Assembly: GCA_017859335.1 (NCBI GenBank)
Contig: JAFMNH010000015.1
Location: 1-35,260 of the forward strand
Source: Rhodothermales bacterium
GTDB taxonomy: Bacteria > Bacteroidota > Rhodothermia > Rhodothermales > UBA10348
DNA length: 35,260 nt
Direction of reading: 5' to 3'
Shown: piece after piece, positions 6,610 through 16,001 of the stretch
Layout: each line of letters opens with the position of its first letter
How positions within the stretch are numbered: the stretch's first letter is position 1
Position numbers and translations under genes: made by a program
Notes under the pieces: generated by a model
Told to the model about the DNA's origin: nothing
What the model saw: only the letters and a program-made list of their open reading frames with translations
Database searches by the model: none

Positions 6610-9084
6610 ATGACTCCATCTCGTTTTTTTGCAGTGAAAGCAGGCGGATGCCTTGGCTGGGAGCGGATGCTATCCCTGGCCCTGGTATCCATGGTGTCCC
6701 TGGTGCTTGTCATGCCGCTCTCGGCGCAGCAGACCGATCCCATGACGGACGGTATTCTCGCATTCCGCGCTGGAGAGCATGCCTCTGCTGTTGCCTCTTT
6801 CAACCGGGCGTTGAAGGAGGATCCTGCCAATGCCGAGGCCCACTTTCTGTTGGCTCGACTCTACTGGGAGACGGATCTTCGGGATGTCAAGGAGGCTGGC
6901 CGTCACTTGGAGTCTGCGCTGGCCATCGACCCGGGAAACGTTCAATACATGGTAGCGCTGTTGCAGCAACTGCGCGCGGATTCGCAGCTGTTCATCATTG
7001 ACCAATCCAGGGAAGCCCGTCGTCGCCGCCTGGCAATGGATATTCTGGAGAGGGACAGTACGAACTCGTTTGCCAATGAAGAGCTCGGCGATACCTATAT
7101 CCGGGACTTTTGGCGATATCGTAATGCTCTTATGTATCCGGCACTCGACTTTCTGCGGGCAGAATACAGGGCACGAACGGAGTACGATCCCATGGCCGGA
7201 TATCTGGTTGACCAGGCCAACCGGTTCGATCAGGCGAATGGCGGCATAACGGAGTCCGATGTACCCCAGACGTTGGCTCAGGCCGGACCGACCTGGAATC
7301 CCAACCAGGTATTCATGGCAGATGAGTTCGATGTGGAGGCCTTGAAAAATCAGGGCGTCCCGGTTCTCGACCTCTCTGGCCGCGCCCAAGTAGCCTATGA
7401 GAGGGCCATATCCCACCTGAATACGGCCCTGGAGGCCGATCCGCGTCAGCGATCCGTGTATGATCACCTCATGGAAATCTACGCGCTAAAGGGGGAGTAT
7501 GGCGAGGCATTGAACATGCTGGCCCAGATGTACATTTTCTTTCCTGAGGACCCAGAGCTTTGGACCTATCTGGGGTACGCGCATTACCATTCGGGCAACA
7601 TGGAGGCGGCCTCCAAGTCCTTTGAATCGGCCTTCCGCTTCATGGATGAGGAGTCGGCCTACGCCTACAACCAGATCGAGAATATTCTTCCGAAGGACGA
7701 GCTTGAGGCCTATCGGGCGGATGAGGCAGGCTACACGTCGCGTTTTTGGATGTCGAAGGACCCACGGTACCTGACCTCCTACAACGAGCGCAAAATGGAG
7801 CACTACGCGCGTCTTACCTACGCCGACCTGTTGTACGGCTCCCCGCAGTTGGGCATCAAGGGATGGAACACGGAGCGGGGTAATATCCTGGTTCGCTATG
7901 GCATCCCGAATGGTGATGTGGTCATCATCCCCCGCTCAGGCAGCGGTGTGATGATGGGAACGCCAGACCGGGGCAACTCGCTCGAGGATCTCGACGGCAA
8001 TGTGGGTGTGGCGCTCAATGTGGGACGTTATGGCTCTGGATGGGATATGTTCGAGGAGGCAAACACCTATAATATATGGGATTACGGGGAGTTCAAATTT
8101 GTCTTTGAGGACCCCTTCCGTAATGGCGAGTTCAGACTGTACAGCCCATCGGCTTCGGACATATCTGACGGTGCGGTGGCTTACATCAATGATTATGTGA
8201 TCAAGGCAGCGGAAACCATCAGGGAGACCCCGGAGCGTTACGAGTACGAAGCGCCCGGCCGCCAGATAGAACTCCCGTATGCTGTTGCTGCATTCAAGGG
8301 GAGCGATGGTTCGACTGACCTGTATGTGAATTACGCTATCCCGATCACGGATGCCTACAGCCCGGACGATGAGTTCATCAACATCACGGCCAACGCAGGA
8401 ACGTTCGTAGTGGCGGACAACCGGGATATCCTGGTGGAGCGCCGTCGCACGATCTATGGTCTGCCGACCGCTCAGATCGTACGGTTCGACGAATCCAATC
8501 TATGGGTGGATACTGAGCGCATGAGCACGCCTCCCGGGCGGCATGAGGTATCGGTGGAGTTCGAAACGGCCGGGGGTGGCACGGTGGCCGTGCAGCGTCG
8601 TGCCGTGGATGTGCCGGACTTCTCCGGCACCACATTGGCCATGTCAGATATTCTGCTCTCCTATCGGATCGAGGAGAGTTTCGACGGAAAACCAGTCAGT
8701 GGATCAGATATCCTGCGTAAGGGCCTGTCCATCCAGCCTGCGCCTTGGACCGTGTACGGCACGGATCAACCGATATACATCTATTTCGAGGTCTACAACC
8801 TGACCCAGGATGCCGAGGGTATGTCCCGCTACGAAGTGGAAGCAGAACTGACGCCCCGGGAAAGTGGCAGCGGCGTAGGCCGGGCCATTCGAAACCTGTT
8901 CGGAGGCGGCGGTCAGGGCGTATCCACCGGTGTGCCCATCAATGTCGAGGCCACAGAGGACGGGCAGTACCTGATTCTGGATGCGGAAAACCTGGAAACG
9001 GGCCTTTACACCTTGAGGGTCACGATTACCGATCAGGTCACCGGTCGGGACGTGGACATGTCCAAGGACCTGTTTCTGGAATAA
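6610..9084 (+). CDS. Exported TPR protein with GWxTD domain
   Basis: An 824-residue protein. A signal-peptide-like hydrophobic stretch (MLSLALVSMVSLVLVMPLSA, about residues 19-38) predicts export. TPR-like helices follow at about 45-115 (AFRAGEHASAVASFNRALKE, HLESALAIDPGNV) and again at about 255-345 (ALEADPRQRSVYDHLMEIYA, LGYAHYHSGNMEAASKSF). The GWxTD motif appears as GWNTERGNILVRYGIPNGD from Gly418, with Glu in place of the usual Asp. The C-terminal third is beta-rich and ends TLRVTITDQVTGRDVDMSKD. GWxTD proteins occur in Bacteroidota, Acidobacteriota and relatives and have no established function. ATG 6610 was preferred over the adjacent GTG 6607. The gene lies 42 bases after the DUF4249-like gene and probably belongs to the same transcript. 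Confidence 0.87.
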   Translation: MTPSRFFAVKAGGCLGWERMLSLALVSMVSLVLVMPLSAQQTDPMTDGILAFRAGEHASAVASFNRALKEDPANAEAHFLLARLYWETDLRDVKEAGRHLESALAIDPGNVQYMVALLQQLRADSQLFIIDQSREARRRRLAMDILERDSTNSFANEELGDTYIRDFWRYRNALMYPALDFLRAEYRARTEYDPMAGYLVDQANRFDQANGGITESDVPQTLAQAGPTWNPNQVFMADEFDVEALKNQGVPVLDLSGRAQVAYERAISHLNTALEADPRQRSVYDHLMEIYALKGEYGEALNMLAQMYIFFPEDPELWTYLGYAHYHSGNMEAASKSFESAFRFMDEESAYAYNQIENILPKDELEAYRADEAGYTSRFWMSKDPRYLTSYNERKMEHYARLTYADLLYGSPQLGIKGWNTERGNILVRYGIPNGDVVIIPRSGSGVMMGTPDRGNSLEDLDGNVGVALNVGRYGSGWDMFEEANTYNIWDYGEFKFVFEDPFRNGEFRLYSPSASDISDGAVAYINDYVIKAAETIRETPERYEYEAPGRQIELPYAVAAFKGSDGSTDLYVNYAIPITDAYSPDDEFINITANAGTFVVADNRDILVERRRTIYGLPTAQIVRFDESNLWVDTERMSTPPGRHEVSVEFETAGGGTVAVQRRAVDVPDFSGTTLAMSDILLSYRIEESFDGKPVSGSDILRKGLSIQPAPWTVYGTDQPIYIYFEVYNLTQDAEGMSRYEVEAELTPRESGSGVGRAIRNLFGGGGQGVSTGVPINVEATEDGQYLILDAENLETGLYTLRVTITDQVTGRDVDMSKDLFLE

Positions 9085-9164
9085 CGACGTCCAAGCAAGG
9101 TCGATAACGGCTGTCAGGCAGGGCCTTACATGCGATCAGGACCTCATAAGGTAATGGGACCCTG

Positions 9165-9725
9165 TCAGGTAGTGTGGCCTTGCGTGGCTCCTGGACCACC
9201 TTTGCCGGCTGCTGTTGCCGCCACGGTGTCATCCATGGCGCTGACCAGCGTTTCCAGCGATGTCTTGTACGCTGACAGGGATTCACGCAGCGCAGGATCG
9301 GAGAGGCTCAGGATCTGAACAGCCAACAGTGCGGCATTCTTGGCACCTCCGATGGCCACTGTCGCCACGGGCACCCCACCGGGCATCTGGACGATGGAAA
9401 GGAGCGAATCGAGGCCTTTCATGTGCCGAGTGGGCACCGGTACTCCGATGACCGGGACAGTTGTTGAGGCAGCCAGCATGCCCGGAAGGTGTGCGGCGCC
9501 GCCAGCACCGGCTATGATAACGCCAATCCCGCGATCCACAGCCTCCTCCGCATACGTAGTCATGGCCTTCGGCGTGCGATGGGCACTCAGGACCCGTGCT
9601 TCAAAGGGTACCCCGAATTCTGCCAGGATATCCGCAGCGTCCTCCATGATTGGCCAATCTGATTGACTACCCATGGCAATGCCAACGATGGGCGTAGGCG
9701 AGGAAGGTGAGGCCGTTGATGACAT
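9165..9725 (-). CDS. purE: N5-carboxyaminoimidazole ribonucleotide mutase (class I PurE)
   Basis: PurE converts N5-CAIR to CAIR in purine biosynthesis. The 186-residue product begins [20 protein letters not shown] and carries the class I motifs GSQSDWPIM (residues 19-27), LSAHRTP with His49, [14 protein letters not shown] and [20 protein letters not shown], followed by [17 protein letters not shown]. The usual core is about 160 residues; here there is a short N-terminal extension and a Gly/Thr/His-rich tail. An upstream in-frame ATG at 9773 would overlap purK, so 9725 is preferred. It follows purK by 31 bases on the same strand, and the two catalyse successive steps, so they should be cotranscribed. 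It ends 80 bases from the convergent GWxTD gene; no clear terminator was seen between them. Confidence 0.95.
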   Translation of the reverse strand: MSSTASPSSPTPIVGIAMGSQSDWPIMEDAADILAEFGVPFEARVLSAHRTPKAMTTYAEEAVDRGIGVIIAGAGGAAHLPGMLAASTTVPVIGVPVPTRHMKGLDSLLSIVQMPGGVPVATVAIGGAKNAALLAVQILSLSDPALRESLSAYKTSLETLVSAMDDTVAATAAGKGGPGATQGHTT

Positions 9726-9756
9726 GTTCGCTTCGTTCTGATGATGATGGACAGGG

Positions 9757-10902
9757 TTACAACTGGACGGCATGGGCTGCCGCCTCAGCTTCGGCCCGCA
9801 GCGTGTCCAAGTTGGATCCGGTAATGGTTACGTGTCCCATCTTGCGTTTGGGACGGGCCTCCTCCTTGCCATACACATGCAAGCCGGCCTGAGTGTGCGA
9901 CAAGGCCTCCACGAGTCCGTCAGTCCGGACGGATCCTGCACGGTGACCCAGTATGTTGATCATGACCGCTGCCGGCGTTCGCATCTCGGGACTTCCCAGT
10001 GGCAGGTCCAGGATCGAGCGTGCATGGTTTTCGAATTGGGAAGAAAAGCAGGCCTCGATCGTGTAGTGCCCGGTATTGTGGGGGCGGGGAGCCAATTCGT
10101 TGAGAAGGATACTGCCGTCCTCAAGCTCGAAGAACTCCACACCGAGCACACCGACCAGATTCACGGCTGAGGCTGCCTGTAAAGCGGCTTCCCGGGCGGC
10201 TGCTGCTGTTTCGGGGCGAATGCGTGCCGGAGCCATCACGGCATGACAGCGATGGTCCCTCTGCTCAGTTTCCACTACAGGATACACCACGGACTCGCCC
10301 TGCGGTCTGCGGGCCACCATGACAGCCAGTTCCCGAACGAAAGGCACGAAGGCTTCCATTAGAAGTCCTTCATTGGATGCCAGCTCGTCCCACGCCTTTT
10401 CCAGGTCGGAAACGGAGGTAACAGTGGCATTGCCATATCCGTCGTAGGATCCCTCAAATTTCTTTGCTACGGCCTTTCCACCGAAGACGGTAAGGGCAGC
10501 CCGTGCCTCCTGGAAAGAGGAGCACGCCAGATAAGCACCCACAGGGATGCCCGCTTCCTGGATGGCATCCTTTTGACGACCCTTGTGCCGGATGGTCAGG
10601 AGGGTGCTGGAAGCTGGCCACACCGGTATCCTTCCGTTACTGACTTTTTCCGCAACCTCTGCCGGTGCCCATTCACTTTCCACCGTGATGACATCGCAGC
10701 CGTCGATGAACGCTTCCATCACAGCTTCATCCGTCCAATCGCCAACGACGGCCTGTCCCAAGGGAGCAACCGACCCGGATGGGGAGGGAGACAGGGTCTT
10801 GATATGAATACCCATGCGTATGGCGGCCAGCGCGGTCATTCGACCGAGCTGGCCGCCACCGAGGATACCTATGGTCGGAAAACGGGCGTTGGAATCGGAC
10901 AT
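9757..10902 (-). CDS. purK: N5-carboxyaminoimidazole ribonucleotide synthase PurK
   Basis: PurK carboxylates AIR with bicarbonate and ATP to give N5-CAIR, the substrate of PurE. The 381-residue product has the pre-ATP-grasp Rossmann start [18 protein letters not shown] (residues 10-27). The ATP-grasp core has [20 protein letters not shown] and [20 protein letters not shown]. The metal/ATP site is in [20 protein letters not shown], followed by [19 protein letters not shown]. The C-terminal PurK domain ends with [20 protein letters not shown]. Length and motif order are normal. It begins 14 bases after the ftsK stop and precedes purE, as part of a tightly spaced minus-strand run. Confidence 0.96.
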   Translation of the reverse strand: MSDSNARFPTIGILGGGQLGRMTALAAIRMGIHIKTLSPSPSGSVAPLGQAVVGDWTDEAVMEAFIDGCDVITVESEWAPAEVAEKVSNGRIPVWPASSTLLTIRHKGRQKDAIQEAGIPVGAYLACSSFQEARAALTVFGGKAVAKKFEGSYDGYGNATVTSVSDLEKAWDELASNEGLLMEAFVPFVRELAVMVARRPQGESVVYPVVETEQRDHRCHAVMAPARIRPETAAAAREAALQAASAVNLVGVLGVEFFELEDGSILLNELAPRPHNTGHYTIEACFSSQFENHARSILDLPLGSPEMRTPAAVMINILGHRAGSVRTDGLVEALSHTQAGLHVYGKEEARPKRKMGHVTITGSNLDTLRAEAEAAAHAVQL

Positions 10903-10916
10903 GGGGGTGGCAAACC

Positions 10917-13331
10917 TCAGGAGGAAAGGAATTCATCGAGCGTAGCTTCATCCTCAACCAGGACCTGCCGCGCCTTCGACCCTTCGAAGGGACCAACGAT
11001 GCCCGCATCTTCGAGTTGATCCACGATACGGGCCGCGCGCGAATATCCAACCGACAATTTGCGCTGCAGCAGGGAAACCGAGCCTTGTTGGGCACGAACG
11101 ATGATCTGGGCGGCTTCAACGAACAATTCGTCGCGCGGCCCGCCACCACCACCGGCCAGAGATGCCGGTCCCGAATCCTCTTCAATGGAGGGCAGCAGAT
11201 AGGGTCCGGGGCCTTCCTGGTCGCCAATAAAACCTGTGATCCGGTCAATTTCCTCGTTGGAAACGAAGGGTCCCTGCAGCCGGATGACTTTAGAACCCAG
11301 CATGTAGAGCATGTCGCCATTACCCACCAGGCCCTGCGCACCGTTCTGATCCAAAATGGTGCGGGAATCGATCTTTGAGGCCACCTGATAGGCCAGTCGG
11401 GCCGGGAAGTTGGCCTTTATAAGTCCCGTGATGACATCCACCGAGGGGCGCTGCGTAGCCAGGATGAGATGTATTCCCACGGCGCGTGCCATCTGTGCAA
11501 GACGCGCAATAGGACCCTCGATATCCTTGCCCGCGGTCATCATCAGGTCGGCCAGCTCGTCTACGACCACCACGATGTAGGGTAACAGGCGGTGGTTTTC
11601 CTCTGGGTCAAGCCCGCCAGCCCTGAACCGCTTGTTGTATTCCCGTATGGAGCGCACCTCGGCCTTCGCCAGGAGGTCGTAGCGGGATTCCATTTCCTTC
11701 TCGCAGCTCTTGAGGGTCCCGAGCGCCTGCGAGACATCTGTGATGATGGCATCATCCGCCTCTGGCGGCATGGCCACATAGTGCGAGGCAATACGCGCAT
11801 AAGCTGCCAGTTCGATCTTCTTGGGGTCGATCATCACGAACTTGAGCAGCGACGGAGGGACAGAATAGAGCAGTCCTGCCACGAATGTATTCACGCCGAC
11901 TGACTTGCCAGACCCCGTTGCCCCTGCAATGAGCACGTGGGGCATCTTGGTCAGGTCTTGTAGTACGGTTTCTCCTTCAATGGACTTACCCAGAATGAGG
12001 GGCAACTCCATCGGCGTCTCCTGGAAGGTCCGCGTCTCGATGATGTCCCGGATGCGGACGAACTCGCGGTGACGGTTCGGGATCTCGACACCGATGGCTG
12101 ACTTGCCGGGAATTGGCGCAATGATACGGATGCCGCGGGCAGCCAGTGCCATGGCAATATCGTTCTCGAGCGCGGTAATGCGACTGATCTTGACACCGGG
12201 AGCCGGAGTCAATTCGTACAGGGTTACCGTCGGGCCCACAACAGCGTCGATGCCGATGATATCGATGTTGTAGGTGGCCAACTTGTCGAGGAGGATCTGC
12301 TTGTTTTCCTCGAGCTCATCATAGTCGATGCTGTGCCCGTTTTCATCCGAGGCGTCCAGCAGGTCCAGTCCCGGTTGGGAAAAATCGTAGTCTGCAGCAG
12401 ACAACTCGTTGCGCGACAGTCGCCTGGCTTTTTCTTCCCGCTTCTGCTCATGAACCACGATGGCTACGTCATCGCTGCTACCCTGGGGGTGGCGGGGTGC
12501 TTCCTCGGACACCGGCGGGGGTGGCGGCGCAGGCACTTCGGGTGGGGCCGGCAGTGGGATGTCCTTCTTGCGTGTCAGGCGTTCTTCTTCGCGCTTTCGC
12601 GCGGCCTCCACCTTGTCCGCCTCTTGTCGTCTGGCCGATTCCCGCTTCTGCTCTTCGCGCTGGATCTTGCGCTCCTTCTGTTGCCGACCGCGGTCGCTCC
12701 AGGCGCGTCGCACTGCGGCCAGTCCCATCTCCACACGATCCATGCTGCGCTGTATGTCGCGGTCTACCAAAAGCAGCAGTGAACTGACAAGAAGGGCGAG
12801 AATGATGATCAGCGATCCCGTCATTCCGAAGATCTGCTTCATCCAGAGGGCCATACCCTGCCCGATATAACCGCTCCATGCCATGAGGTCCGATCCGGTT
12901 GCAACGGAAATCCATCCAAACAACGTTGCGGCAATGAAGGCGCCTCCCAAGGCCAAAATGCTGGCCAGTATCAGACGCTCATCCGAACGATGCCGTAGCC
13001 GGCCATATCCCCAAATACCGCCAAGGATGGGGAGGAAAAGGGCGAAATATCCCAGAAACCCGGGAACCAGGAGCCGGGCCAGCGCTGCTCCCGTCAGTCC
13101 GAGGGCATTGGCAGCGGTTCGACTGCCGGGATCAATCAGCGAGTCGAGCGAGAACCGGCGGGCGAGCATATCGTCCGCCGGGTTGTAGGTCAGGACGGCC
13201 AAGGCAACCAGCAACGAGACGACCATCATGAGCAGTCCAAGGACCTCATGCTTACGCTCTACTGGTACAATGGGCGTTTGGGCTGGTTTTTTCGAGCGCG
13301 ACGGTTTGCGCTTCTGGACAGTTGTCGGCAT
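10917..13331 (-). CDS. ftsK: DNA translocase FtsK
   Basis: FtsK is a septum-anchored hexameric motor that clears and resolves chromosome termini during division. The 804-residue protein begins with a basic cytosolic stretch, then four hydrophobic segments (about residues 28-48, 75-110, 120-143 and 165-190). A low-complexity linker rich in Arg/Glu and Pro follows (about 210-290), holding PLPAPPEVPAPPPPPVS. The motor has Walker A GATGSGKS at 470-477 and Walker B VVVVDE with Asp591-Glu592, then LAQMARAVGIHLILATQRPS. The C-terminal winged-helix gamma domain (about 735-800: LLQRKLSVGYSRAARIVDQL) is the part that reads polar KOPS-like sequences in known FtsK proteins. It sits between gcvT and purK with 39- and 14-base gaps. 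Confidence 0.97.
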   Translation of the reverse strand: MPTTVQKRKPSRSKKPAQTPIVPVERKHEVLGLLMMVVSLLVALAVLTYNPADDMLARRFSLDSLIDPGSRTAANALGLTGAALARLLVPGFLGYFALFLPILGGIWGYGRLRHRSDERLILASILALGGAFIAATLFGWISVATGSDLMAWSGYIGQGMALWMKQIFGMTGSLIIILALLVSSLLLLVDRDIQRSMDRVEMGLAAVRRAWSDRGRQQKERKIQREEQKRESARRQEADKVEAARKREEERLTRKKDIPLPAPPEVPAPPPPPVSEEAPRHPQGSSDDVAIVVHEQKREEKARRLSRNELSAADYDFSQPGLDLLDASDENGHSIDYDELEENKQILLDKLATYNIDIIGIDAVVGPTVTLYELTPAPGVKISRITALENDIAMALAARGIRIIAPIPGKSAIGVEIPNRHREFVRIRDIIETRTFQETPMELPLILGKSIEGETVLQDLTKMPHVLIAGATGSGKSVGVNTFVAGLLYSVPPSLLKFVMIDPKKIELAAYARIASHYVAMPPEADDAIITDVSQALGTLKSCEKEMESRYDLLAKAEVRSIREYNKRFRAGGLDPEENHRLLPYIVVVVDELADLMMTAGKDIEGPIARLAQMARAVGIHLILATQRPSVDVITGLIKANFPARLAYQVASKIDSRTILDQNGAQGLVGNGDMLYMLGSKVIRLQGPFVSNEEIDRITGFIGDQEGPGPYLLPSIEEDSGPASLAGGGGGPRDELFVEAAQIIVRAQQGSVSLLQRKLSVGYSRAARIVDQLEDAGIVGPFEGSKARQVLVEDEATLDEFLSS

Positions 13332-13370
13332 GCCGGAATCTACGCAGTGTGGCCTCCAACCGCCAACGTA

Positions 13371-14486
13371 TCAGGCGGAAGCCTGCTTGTGGAACGGCGG
13401 TTTTGTCACTTTAACCTCAAACGATCTTCGACCCTGAGAAACCATCAATACCGAACCTTCGGTGGTCCACGCCGGGTCGTTCTTCACGTAGCCGAGCCCG
13501 ATCCCCTTACCGAGGACAGGAGACTGCGTCCCGCTTGTCACCGTCCCGATCACAGTTCCCTGCGCATCGGTGATGTCGTATCCATTGCGCGGGATACCAC
13601 GTTCCTGCGAAATGAAACCAATCAATTTCCGGGCGGGGCCGGTTTCCTTGATCGCTGCCAGGGGCGCCCTGCCTACGAAATCCGAGGCATCAAGTTTGGT
13701 TATCCAGCCCAGACCAGCCTCCAATGGATTGGTCTGCGTCGTGATATCATTTCCGTAGAGGCAGTAGCCGCTCTCGAGGCGAAGCGTATCACGGGCTCCC
13801 AGCCCTGTCGGCTTCATGCCGAATGTGTCGGCCACGGCCATGAGCGCGTCCCATACGGCTCCCGCGTCCTCGGCGCGGACATAGACCTCGACACCTGTTT
13901 CACCCGTGTATCCGGTTCGGGAGATGATGACATCGGATAGGCCCAGGAAACGGCCATCCTCGGGCTCTGAAAACGTGTAGAAGCCGAGTCCCGTCGCATC
14001 GTACCCCGTGGCCTCTGCAAGCAGGTCGATGGAAGCAGGTCCTTGCAGGGCAAGCAGCCCGATGGTGCTGCTGACGTCCTCGATGGTAGCACCCATGGGG
14101 TTGTTCTGTAGCATCCATGCTACATCGCCCTCGATGTTCGATGCATTGATGACCAGCATGTAGCTGTCCGCTGCTCGCCGGTAGACGAGAAGGTCATCCA
14201 CGATCCCGCCGTCTTCATGGCACATGACGGTGTAGAGCGCTTTGCCATCGACAAGTTTCGAAACATCGTTCGAGACGAGGTGCTGAACGAAGTCGAAGGC
14301 AGCCGGCCCGGTCACGAACACCTCGCCCATGTGGCTGACATCGAACAGTCCTGCTTTCTCCCGTACCGCGTGATGTTCATCCAGGATGCCCGAGTATTGG
14401 ACCGGCATGTCAAAGCCCGCAAAAGGAACCATTTTGGCCCCTAGAGCCACATGCCGGTCATACAGCGGGGTACGTTTCAATTCCAT
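13371..14486 (-). CDS. gcvT: Glycine cleavage system T protein (aminomethyltransferase)
   Basis: GcvT transfers the aminomethyl carbon from lipoylated H protein to tetrahydrofolate, releasing ammonia. The 371-residue product begins MELKRTPLYDRHVALGAKMV. Family motifs follow: PFAGFDMPVQYSGILDEHHA, GLFDVSHMGEV, HLVSNDVSKL, and GGIVDDLLVY with the catalytic-type Asp at 97. ISRTGYTGETGVEVY and GLGARDTLRLESGYCLYGND come later, and the C-terminal barrel ends near RRSFEVKVTK. ATG 14486 was chosen over one at 14552 because only the shorter form starts at the family N-terminus. No gcvH or gcvP is visible nearby, so the rest of the system must be encoded elsewhere. Confidence 0.96.
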   Translation of the reverse strand: MELKRTPLYDRHVALGAKMVPFAGFDMPVQYSGILDEHHAVREKAGLFDVSHMGEVFVTGPAAFDFVQHLVSNDVSKLVDGKALYTVMCHEDGGIVDDLLVYRRAADSYMLVINASNIEGDVAWMLQNNPMGATIEDVSSTIGLLALQGPASIDLLAEATGYDATGLGFYTFSEPEDGRFLGLSDVIISRTGYTGETGVEVYVRAEDAGAVWDALMAVADTFGMKPTGLGARDTLRLESGYCLYGNDITTQTNPLEAGLGWITKLDASDFVGRAPLAAIKETGPARKLIGFISQERGIPRNGYDITDAQGTVIGTVTSGTQSPVLGKGIGLGYVKNDPAWTTEGSVLMVSQGRRSFEVKVTKPPFHKQASA

Positions 14487-14591
14487 GGTTGGATCGGGCT
14501 GCGTTTTTTTGGGTCGATTGGCCCGGCATGATACGCGCCCCGTCAGGTGCACACAATGACGGTAATGGATGGCGTGTCCAATTGCGACAAT

Positions 14592-14629
14592 CTTGACCGA
14601 CGCTGCCTTGACCGACGCTGCCTTGACCG
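14592..14629. repeat. 15-bp tandem repeat, about 2.5 copies, between tyrA and gcvT
   Basis: CTTGACCGACGCTGC occurs exactly at 14592-14606 and 14607-14621, and CTTGACCG follows at 14622-14629. It begins 4 bases downstream of the tyrA stop (minus strand) in the 146-base gap before gcvT. No function is evident. It contains no stop in the continued tyrA frame, so it may derive from a former coding tail or from slippage. Confidence 0.9.
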
Positions 14630-14632
14630 TCC

Positions 14633-15724
14633 TCAGAGGCGGTATGCGGTAAAGTCTGCTGCTGACAGCACCTTGATGGCCTCGATGGCCTCCCTTGACG
14701 TTTCGAAGCCGATACGGAACGTACCGCCCCGGTTCTCACGAATGCGAAGCAATTCGATGTCCTTGATGCTTAGATCCGCCTCGTAGAGCGTGCTCGTCAG
14801 GGATACGAGGGCGCCGGGTCGGTCCTGGGTAAAGACGAAAACATCGGCCAGCGGTTTGAGGAATCCCTTTCCATCGGCTGGAATGAAGTCCCTTGTCTGC
14901 TCGGCCGACTGGAACAGCTCTGCGATGCGTTCGAAGTGTCCATTTTCGAGCAGCAGGATGAGGCTTTCCAGTGCCTTTCTGAAAGATGAGAGCGCTTCGT
15001 GGACGTCTGCCTGATTGGCTTGCAGGATGTCCTCCCACATGGGGAAGGGCGAACTGGCGATGCGTGTCATGTCCCGGAAGCCCCCTGCTGCAAGTCTGAG
15101 GACTTGAGGGTCCCGGGACCGTGCCTCATCTGCCAGGTTGACCAGAAGTACAGAAAGGAGCTGGGGGACGTGGGATACGTGGGCGGCAATACGATCGTGG
15201 GTCTCCGTATCCATTTCCAGTAGCATGGCTCCTGTGGCCTCAAGCAGCGACATGAGCACATGGTAGGAGTCATCCCTGGGCATTTGCTGCCCGGGACAGA
15301 CAACGTAAGTAGCGTTTTCGTACAGGGCTGCGTCGGCAAACCGGATACCGGACTTTTCGGAGCCCGTCATGGGGTGGCCGCCCAGAAACCGGTGGTGCCC
15401 GAGTTCCTGACCAACCTTCACAGCCACGGGTGCCTTCACCGAGCACAGGTCATGAATCCAGGTATCAGCAGGAATGTGTCCTTTCAACTCCTCGATGAGT
15501 TGCATCGTGGAGGAGAGGGGGGTTGCAAGGATGATGAGGTCGGCTCCGTCAACGGCCGCGTACAACGAAGGCGCTGCTTCATCAATTGCACCTCGCTGGA
15601 GCGCTGATTCCAGGGTGCCTGGGGCGTCCCAGCCCGCTATGTGCAGGTCGGGCCGGGCCATCTTGAGGGCAAGACCCAGCGAGCCGCCCATGAGGCCGCA
15701 GCCGATGATCGTTATGGAGCGCAT
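14633..15724 (-). CDS. tyrA: Prephenate dehydrogenase with C-terminal ACT domain
   Basis: It oxidatively decarboxylates prephenate to 4-hydroxyphenylpyruvate in tyrosine synthesis. The 363-residue protein starts with the NAD-binding fold MRSITIIGCGLMGGSLGLAL. It continues with DLIILATPLSSTMQLIEEL, IHDLCSVKAPV, the conserved GGHPMTGSEKSGIRFADAAL block (about residues 115-134), and the helical dimerisation region with AAHVSHVPQLLSVLLVNLAD and AAGGFRDMTRIASSPFPMWEDI. An ACT domain covers about residues 290-360 (FVFTQDRPGALVSLTSTLYE), which suggests allosteric control, probably by tyrosine. ACT-bearing forms are common in Gram-positives and also occur in Bacteroidota. It is the first gene of the minus-strand run tyrA-gcvT-ftsK-purK-purE and diverges from gcdH. 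Confidence 0.94.
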   Translation of the reverse strand: MRSITIIGCGLMGGSLGLALKMARPDLHIAGWDAPGTLESALQRGAIDEAAPSLYAAVDGADLIILATPLSSTMQLIEELKGHIPADTWIHDLCSVKAPVAVKVGQELGHHRFLGGHPMTGSEKSGIRFADAALYENATYVVCPGQQMPRDDSYHVLMSLLEATGAMLLEMDTETHDRIAAHVSHVPQLLSVLLVNLADEARSRDPQVLRLAAGGFRDMTRIASSPFPMWEDILQANQADVHEALSSFRKALESLILLLENGHFERIAELFQSAEQTRDFIPADGKGFLKPLADVFVFTQDRPGALVSLTSTLYEADLSIKDIELLRIRENRGGTFRIGFETSREAIEAIKVLSAADFTAYRL

Positions 15725-16001
15725 GGCAGAGGATGAAGGACCCGGGAGAAGAGTTGAAAGGTAATCAACGAAACGGAGTGGTGAGCACAGGTCTCTCCCG
15801 TCAGAATCAGAAACATGATGGAAAACACGTCAAGTTCCACGAGTGGTCGCCAATCCACTTCCCGGTGGGTTCGTGCGTGGGTATCTTCGGCCATACCGTG
15901 CAAGGAAGCATGAAACGATAGCAGGAGCCGTCTGGATCAGGGATCCTGACCGGACGTCCCGGGTCCAAGCCACAACCATCCACCATTCCCGAACCGAGTG
16001 C

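Noticed and set aside
6670-7467. 265-codon frame antisense to the GWxTD gene
   Set aside because: It lies wholly inside a gene with signal peptide and TPR motifs on the other strand, and its translation shows no family features.
9085-9164. Possible terminator between the convergent GWxTD and purE genes
   Set aside because: Only short direct repeats (CTGTCAGG) and weak partial palindromes are present. There is no stable stem and no T-run.
15733-15921. 62-codon frame in the tyrA-gcdH intergenic region
   Set aside because: It overlaps the tyrA 5' flank where promoters are expected; the product is polar with no motif and there is no supporting start context.
15931-15950. Small palindrome TCAGG-GAT-CCTGA upstream of gcdH
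   Set aside because: The 5-base arms are too short and the flanks do not extend it. Chance occurrence in a 277-base region is likely.
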